Shown: positions 60,061-64,000 of the stretch, piece after piece | How the letters are laid out: each line of letters opens with the position of its first letter | Position numbering within the stretch: the stretch's first letter is position 1 | Source: Bog-473 sp963701955 | Lineage (GTDB): Bacteria > Actinomycetota > Acidimicrobiia > Acidimicrobiales > RAAP-2 | DNA: 64,000 nucleotides | Assembly: GCA_963701955.1 (NCBI GenBank) | Contig: OY969694.1 | Location: 124,001-188,000, forward strand | Reading direction: 5' to 3' | Position numbers and translations under genes: made by a program | The notes under the pieces: generated by a model | The model's input: only the letters and a program-made list of their open reading frames with translations | Database searches by the model: none | Told to the model about the DNA's origin: nothing

Positions 60061-62320
60061 ATGACCACGACCCGAGGAACCGATCTCGAAGCACCCGGCG
60101 AGGCGGCGGGAACCAGCGTGGCCGAACCTTCGGCCGGGATGTCGGAGAGGGTCCGAGAAGGCGAGGGCGTGGTCCACTCGGACCACGCAGGCCCATTCGC
60201 CCGACTCGGCCGTTGGGCCGCCACCCATTTCCGGCGCGTGCTCGTTGCGTGGCTCCTGGTGCTCCTGGGCTTCGGATTCTTTGCCATCCACGTGGAGAAC
60301 GCACTGGCGGGTGCCGGATGGCAGTCCTCGAACAGCCAGTCCGTGGCGGCACGAGCCATTATCGAGAAGCACTTCTCGGGCCTTGGCGCCACCGGCCTGC
60401 AGGTCGTGGTCGTCGACCATCACGGTCCCGTCGCGTCCGATCCGCAGGCCCAGGCCATCGTGGCCAAGGCCACGAACGTCCTCCGCAACGATCCCCGGTT
60501 GTCCACCGTGGTCTCGCCGCAGGCCGGTGTCTCACTTTCACGTGACGGACGGACGGCGGTCATCACGGCAGGATCCGCCGCCGACTCCAACAAGATGGTG
60601 CAGGCCGCCGATGCCGTCGCCACCCCGCTCAGCAAGCTCTCCACATCGTCCGTCACGGTCACGCTAACCGGGGACAGCGCCCTGTGGGCCAACTTCAACA
60701 CGGCCAACCGCTCGGCCATGTTGCGTTCCGAGATGCTCTCGTGGCCCGTGACGATCATCATCTTGATCATCGCCTTCGGGAGCCTGGTCGCCGCCGGCCT
60801 GCCTCTGCTCTTGACCATGGCCGGCCTCCTGGTGGCCGCCGGCGCCCTGGTCATCACCACGAAGTTCACGCCCGTGTCCATCTGGGCGCTGAACTTCGCG
60901 CTCGATGTTTGCCCTGGCGTTGGGCATCGACTACGCCCTGTTCCTTGTCATGCGGTTCCGTAGCGCCCTCGAGCGCCGTGGAGCCAAACCGGGCGACCGC
61001 GAGGCGATCGTCGCCTCGGTGGCCGAGACGGTCGACACCGCGGGCAAGGCCGTGGCGTTCAGCGCGCTCACGGTCCTGGCGTCGCTGGCAGCCATCCTGA
61101 TCGTGCCGAGCCCGGCCTTTCGATCGATGGCCTTCGGGATCATGCTTTCCGTCATCGCCGTGTTGGCGGCCACCCTCACGCTGCTCCCCGCTGTGCTCGG
61201 CCAGCTCGGGACCAGGATCAACAAGGGAAAGATCCGGCTGCGGCGCAAGCCCCGAGCCGAAGGCGACGAAGGTCCCCTCGACCGGGCGCTGCATGCATGG
61301 GGCAAGTTTCTGTGGCGCCACCCGTTCCCGGCTGGCGCGTCAGCTGTGGTCCTGCTGCTGCTGGCGGCCGCACCGATCATCGGCATGCGCACCAACATGC
61401 CCTCGATCACCATCGTGCCGGCGAGCGACAACGCCCGAGTGGGGTACTACCAGGTGACCAATGCCTTCGGTCCGGGCGCTCCGGGCACGCTCCAAGTGGT
61501 GGTCCCCAAGAGCGATCAGGCCCAAGCTCTCGCCACGCTCGCGCACACGTCCGGGGTAGGTGGCGTCGTGCCCGGGCCGACCCATGCCGGCTGGACCCTC
61601 GACCAGGTGACGCCGACGACCGGGCCCTCGACGACGGCGACCGGTACGACGATTGACCATCTGCGCCAGGTGCTGCCCGCCGGCACCCTGGTTGGCGGAG
61701 CGGCGGCTGAGAACTACGACCTCCAGCAGTCCCTGTCGTCGCACACGCCGATTGTCCTGGCCATCTTGGGCATCCTCGGATTCCTGCTGTTGCTGATCGC
61801 CCTCGGTGCCCCGCTGATCGCCGCGCTCGGTGTCTTGATCACTGCGCTGTCCGTGGCGGGGGCCTTCGGGATCGGGCGGCTCATCTTCCAGAACGGCGAC
61901 CTTTCCGGTCTCCTCAACTTCCAGCCCCAAGGCTTCATCGACGCCTGGGCCCCGCTGTTCTTCGGGGCCATGGTCTTCGGCGTGGCCATGGACTACACGC
62001 TGTTCATGCTGTCTGCGGCCAAGGAGCGCTACGAGACGCACCCCGATCCCGAGCACGCCATGGTGGGGTCGATGCGCACGTCCGGGCGGGTCGTGCTCTC
62101 AGCCGCCGCGGTGATGGTCGCCGTGTTCTTGACCTTCGCACTGTCTGGACCACTCGCCCCGAAGGAGATGGGCGTGATCCTGGCGATCGCCGTTGCCCTC
62201 GACGCCCTGGTGGTCCGCTTGGTGCTGCTGCCCGTTGCGCTGCGGTTGGGTGGCCACGGGGCCTGGCACCAGCCCAAATGGCTCGGGCGGATCCTGCCCA
62301 AGGTGAAGTTCTCCCACTGA
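60061..62320 (+). pseudogene. MMPL/RND family transporter with a single frame break
   Basis: Two frames together form a ~752-residue MMPL protein. The first (to about 60903) holds the first helix, the large extracytoplasmic domain and LIIAFGSLVAAGLPLLLTMA. The second resumes MFALALGIDYALFLVMRFRS and carries the other helices and the second extracytoplasmic domain through MVFGVAMDYTLFMLSAAKER. One extra G in CTCGATG at 60901-60907 explains the break; without it the join reads ALNFALMFALALGIDYALF. Such pumps export lipids or hydrophobic compounds. If the break is real the protein is split. Confidence 0.9.
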
Positions 62321-62375
62321 GAGGGACGGGCTCTCTGACTCTGACCAGGTCATCGACGAGGAAGGAAGAGTTGCC

Positions 62376-62645
62376 ATGGAACTACCCCACGAAGTGATCC
62401 AGGACCTCCGCCTTCGGCTCAAGCGAGTCGAGGGGCAGGTGCACGCCGTCGAGACGATGCTCTCCGATGGCCGTGAGTGTCGCGACATCGTGACCCAGCT
62501 GAGCGCGGCGACCAAGGCCCTCGAGCAGGTCGGCTTTCGGCTGATCGCCAGTGGGCTGACCTACTGCGTCCAACATCCCGAAGAGGCGGCGGAGTCCGGG
62601 TACCCCCTCGATGAGGTCCAGCGATTGTTCACCAAGTTGGCGTGA
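62376..62645 (+). CDS. CsoR/RcnR-family repressor of the two-cysteine (CstR-like) type
   Basis: The 89-residue four-helix-bundle protein reads VIQDLRLRLKRVEGQVHAVE, DGRECRDIVTQLSAATKALE and QVGFRLIASGLTYCVQHPEE. It keeps the two thiols Cys35 and Cys64 (29 apart) but lacks the His four residues before the second Cys (Gly60) that CsoR needs for Cu(I). This is the CstR arrangement, in which per- and polysulfides link the cysteines and release DNA. It follows the MMPL gene by 55 bp, precedes a DUF2892 gene and probably binds the inverted repeats at 59960-60014. Confidence 0.88.
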   Translation: MELPHEVIQDLRLRLKRVEGQVHAVETMLSDGRECRDIVTQLSAATKALEQVGFRLIASGLTYCVQHPEEAAESGYPLDEVQRLFTKLA

Positions 62646-62694
62646 GCAGGGAATCCACCAGCAACCAAGCAACGAGAGAGTAGGAGCACGGATC

Positions 62695-62909
62695 ATGGCA
62701 TTTTCCAAGCTCATGGCATCGAGTGCGGGCCGGGCCATCAGGGTCATCGCCGGTCTGGCCTGATCGTCATCGGCGGGATCCTCGGGGGAGGTTGGTGGGC
62801 CCTCGCCATCGTCGGCCTGATCCCACTGGGTGCCGGCGCCCTCGACATCTGCGTGTTCAATGCCCTCTTCCACAAGCCGCTCAGTGGCAAGGTGGTTCGG
62901 GCCAGCTGA
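62695..62909 (+). pseudogene. DUF2892 (YgaP-TM-like) membrane protein with a frame break
   Basis: ATG 62695 with TAGGAG upstream begins AFSKLMASSAGRAIRVIAGL, then hits TGA at 62761. One nucleotide further the frame continues LIVIGGILGGGWWALAIVGL, IPLGAGALDICVFNALFHKP. A missing C in GGCCTGATC (62757-62765) explains it; the repaired product has 71 residues and two membrane helices. DUF2892 modules occur fused to or beside rhodanese and CstR-type regulators in sulfur-stress loci. Confidence 0.82.
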
Positions 62910-62977
62910 CTGATACCAAGTGAGTACGAGGTGGCGGACCGTCGGACCCGTCAGTCACCGATTCGAGAGGCAACCAC

Positions 62978-63622
62978 ATGAGCACCACGCCGATTCAGAC
63001 CATCGAGGTCTTCGCCGACATCTGGTGTCCGTTCACTCACGTCGGGTTGCGGGCGATCGACGAGCAGCGCAGGCGGACCGACCGCGCCGATGTGGCGATC
63101 TGGGTCCGGGCGTGGCCGCTCGAACTGGTGAACGGGGCGCCGCTCGATCCCGCGGTCACCGCCGAACACGCCGACGAGTTGCGAGAGCAGGTCGCTCCGA
63201 ACCTGTTCCGTCACCTCGACATCGAACGGTTCCCGCGCTCGACTCTGGCTGCCCTCGCTCTGGCCAACCGCGCCTACCGGACGGATCTCGAGATCGGCGA
63301 GCACGTCAGCTTCGCGTTACGCGACGCTCTCTTCGAGGAGGGTCGTGACATCTCGGACCCGCCCACGCTCGAGCAGGTGGCGGACGAATACGGACTCGTC
63401 ATGCCCGACCAGTCCGATCACACCGCTGTACTGGCGGATTGGCACGCCGGCGTGCAGCGTGGCGTCCTCGGCTCGCCGCACTTCTTCTGTGGTGCCGCCG
63501 ACGTGTTCTGTCCTTCGCTCGACATCACGAAGGACCCGATCAAGGGCGTGTCGATCGTTCGGGACGCGTCGCGTCTGACGGAGTTCCTGCAACGGTGCTT
63601 GGCCCTGAACGAACCCACATGA
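62978..63622 (+). CDS. DsbA/FrnE-like thioredoxin-fold oxidoreductase
   Basis: This 214-residue protein's IEVFADIWCPFTHVGLRAID has a single-Cys CPFT redox site in place of CxxC, as in FrnE/HCCA-isomerase relatives. An all-helical insert follows, with GVLGSPHFFCGAADVFCPSL in the cis-Pro region, two further cysteines there and a third near the end. It may act on glutathione- or mycothiol-like conjugates or as a disulfide isomerase. It is the last gene before the right tRNA repeat and so part of the presumed cassette. Confidence 0.88.
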   Translation: MSTTPIQTIEVFADIWCPFTHVGLRAIDEQRRRTDRADVAIWVRAWPLELVNGAPLDPAVTAEHADELREQVAPNLFRHLDIERFPRSTLAALALANRAYRTDLEIGEHVSFALRDALFEEGRDISDPPTLEQVADEYGLVMPDQSDHTAVLADWHAGVQRGVLGSPHFFCGAADVFCPSLDITKDPIKGVSIVRDASRLTEFLQRCLALNEPT

Positions 63623-63736
63623 TTCGTATCGCCCTTGATTGGGCAAGGGAACTCCTCACACAAACCGACTCCGGCGGTGCGCGGTAAGCACTAGATCTGA
63701 GGTCGCACCGAAGGGTTCGGAGGTTGTCTCTCAAAG

Positions 63737-63781
63737 GAGAGCGGCCGACCGGGATCGAACCGGCATCATCAGATTGGAAGG
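63737..63781 (-). repeat. tRNA-Gly(TCC) 3'-half, putative attachment site, right copy
   Basis: It matches 59066-59110 at 43 of 45 positions, the first 31 exactly. Again only the tRNA part from the anticodon loop to the 3' end is present. A complete tRNA-Gly is not in the window. Confidence 0.8.
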
Positions 63782-63828
63782 CGCCCCGGCGCGCTCGGTC
63801 GCGGTCGGGGGCACCCAAGGACAGCGGA

Positions 63829-64000
63829 TCAACCTGGTGGTCGTTCGTCAGGATCCATCTCGAAGAAATCAGCAAGGCCGTATCTCTCCGCAAAGGCAGC
63901 GGAGCCGAGTTCATTCAGCTCCAGATCGAGGACTTCTAGGCCACGAAAGGCCTCCTTCGTTGACCCGTAGTGCCGAATGATGTACTCCCATCCGAGCCCG
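63829..64000 (-). CDS. hypothetical protein, C-terminal part (start outside window)
   Basis: A minus-strand frame open to the right edge reads LGWEYIIRHYGSTKEAFRGL, then EVLDLELNELGSAAFAERYG and LADFFEMDPDERPPG before TGA at 63829-63831. It looks coding (helical, acidic, no internal stops) and ends 48 bp from the right tRNA repeat. No family recognised. Confidence 0.55.
   Translation of the reverse strand, partial: GLGWEYIIRHYGSTKEAFRGLEVLDLELNELGSAAFAERYGLADFFEMDPDERPPG

Noticed and set aside
63724..63939. Small protein gene across the right tRNA repeat (GIEPASSDWKA...)
   Set aside because: This peptide is the well-known artefact of translating the antisense of a tRNA T-arm.

Overview
The window is high-GC bacterial DNA of actinobacterial type. 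Mycothiol conjugate amidase, a mycofactocin-type SDR, an F420/deazaflavin-type nitroreductase, a PspA-HtpX-PspAB operon and a MptB-like mannosyltransferase all point there. The secreted protein at 22711-23643, built of GYWLVA/DGGVF repeats, resembles repeats I associate with Acidimicrobiia, so an acidimicrobial lineage is my best guess (inference; no 16S is present). Genes are dense and many starts are GTG or TTG. Many neighbours overlap by 4 nt (GTGA/ATGA).

Layout. (1) 1-2.4 kb: the end of yraN, an enoyl-CoA hydratase-like isomerase and an NfeD/SPFH pair. (2) About 2.5-30.5 kb: an accessory region of small stress, VOC, cupin and dimeric-barrel genes, a MarR regulator with a clear operator, a broken rhamnose-pathway gene, a membrane mannosyltransferase, a tyrosine phosphatase, a NarL-type two-component pair and a Doc/Fic-type toxin-antitoxin pair. 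It also holds several insertion sequences: two IS110 copies, an intact IS1182 element and an IS30 nested inside an IS3. Several genes here are truncated or frameshifted. yraN at one edge and yifB-dprA at the other are normally neighbours, so this block looks like an insertion hot spot that has split a conserved cluster. (3) 30.5-53.4 kb: mostly housekeeping. It runs yifB-dprA-luciferase-like, a secreted FnIII/TasA-like pair divergent from a second NarL-type two-component pair, nfo, fumC, pterin dehydratase, the Psp operon, mca, a recB-like/PAP2/purK/purE/chbG operon, clpS, a lipoprotein, a DHA2 exporter and a peroxiredoxin. (4) 53.4-59 kb: methyltransferase, ArsB-like permease, DMT transporter, a general-stress membrane protein (frameshifted) and a TMEM175 channel. 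(5) 59.07-63.78 kb: a segment bounded by direct repeats of the 3' half of a tRNA-Gly(TCC). It carries a CstR-like two-cysteine repressor, two perfect TACCC/GGGTA inverted repeats in a divergent promoter, a TehB-like methyltransferase, an MMPL exporter, a DUF2892 membrane protein and a DsbA/FrnE-like oxidoreductase. It looks like a mobile persulfide/metalloid-response cassette and is the most system-like novelty in the window.

Five or more conserved genes (purK, MMPL, DUF2892, the glycine-zipper gene at 57.5 kb and the gene at 18.3-19.0 kb) each carry a single reading-frame break. This may be genuine decay in the accessory parts, but purK in a housekeeping operon suggests residual indel errors in the assembly. 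No complete rRNA, complete tRNA or CRISPR array was found.
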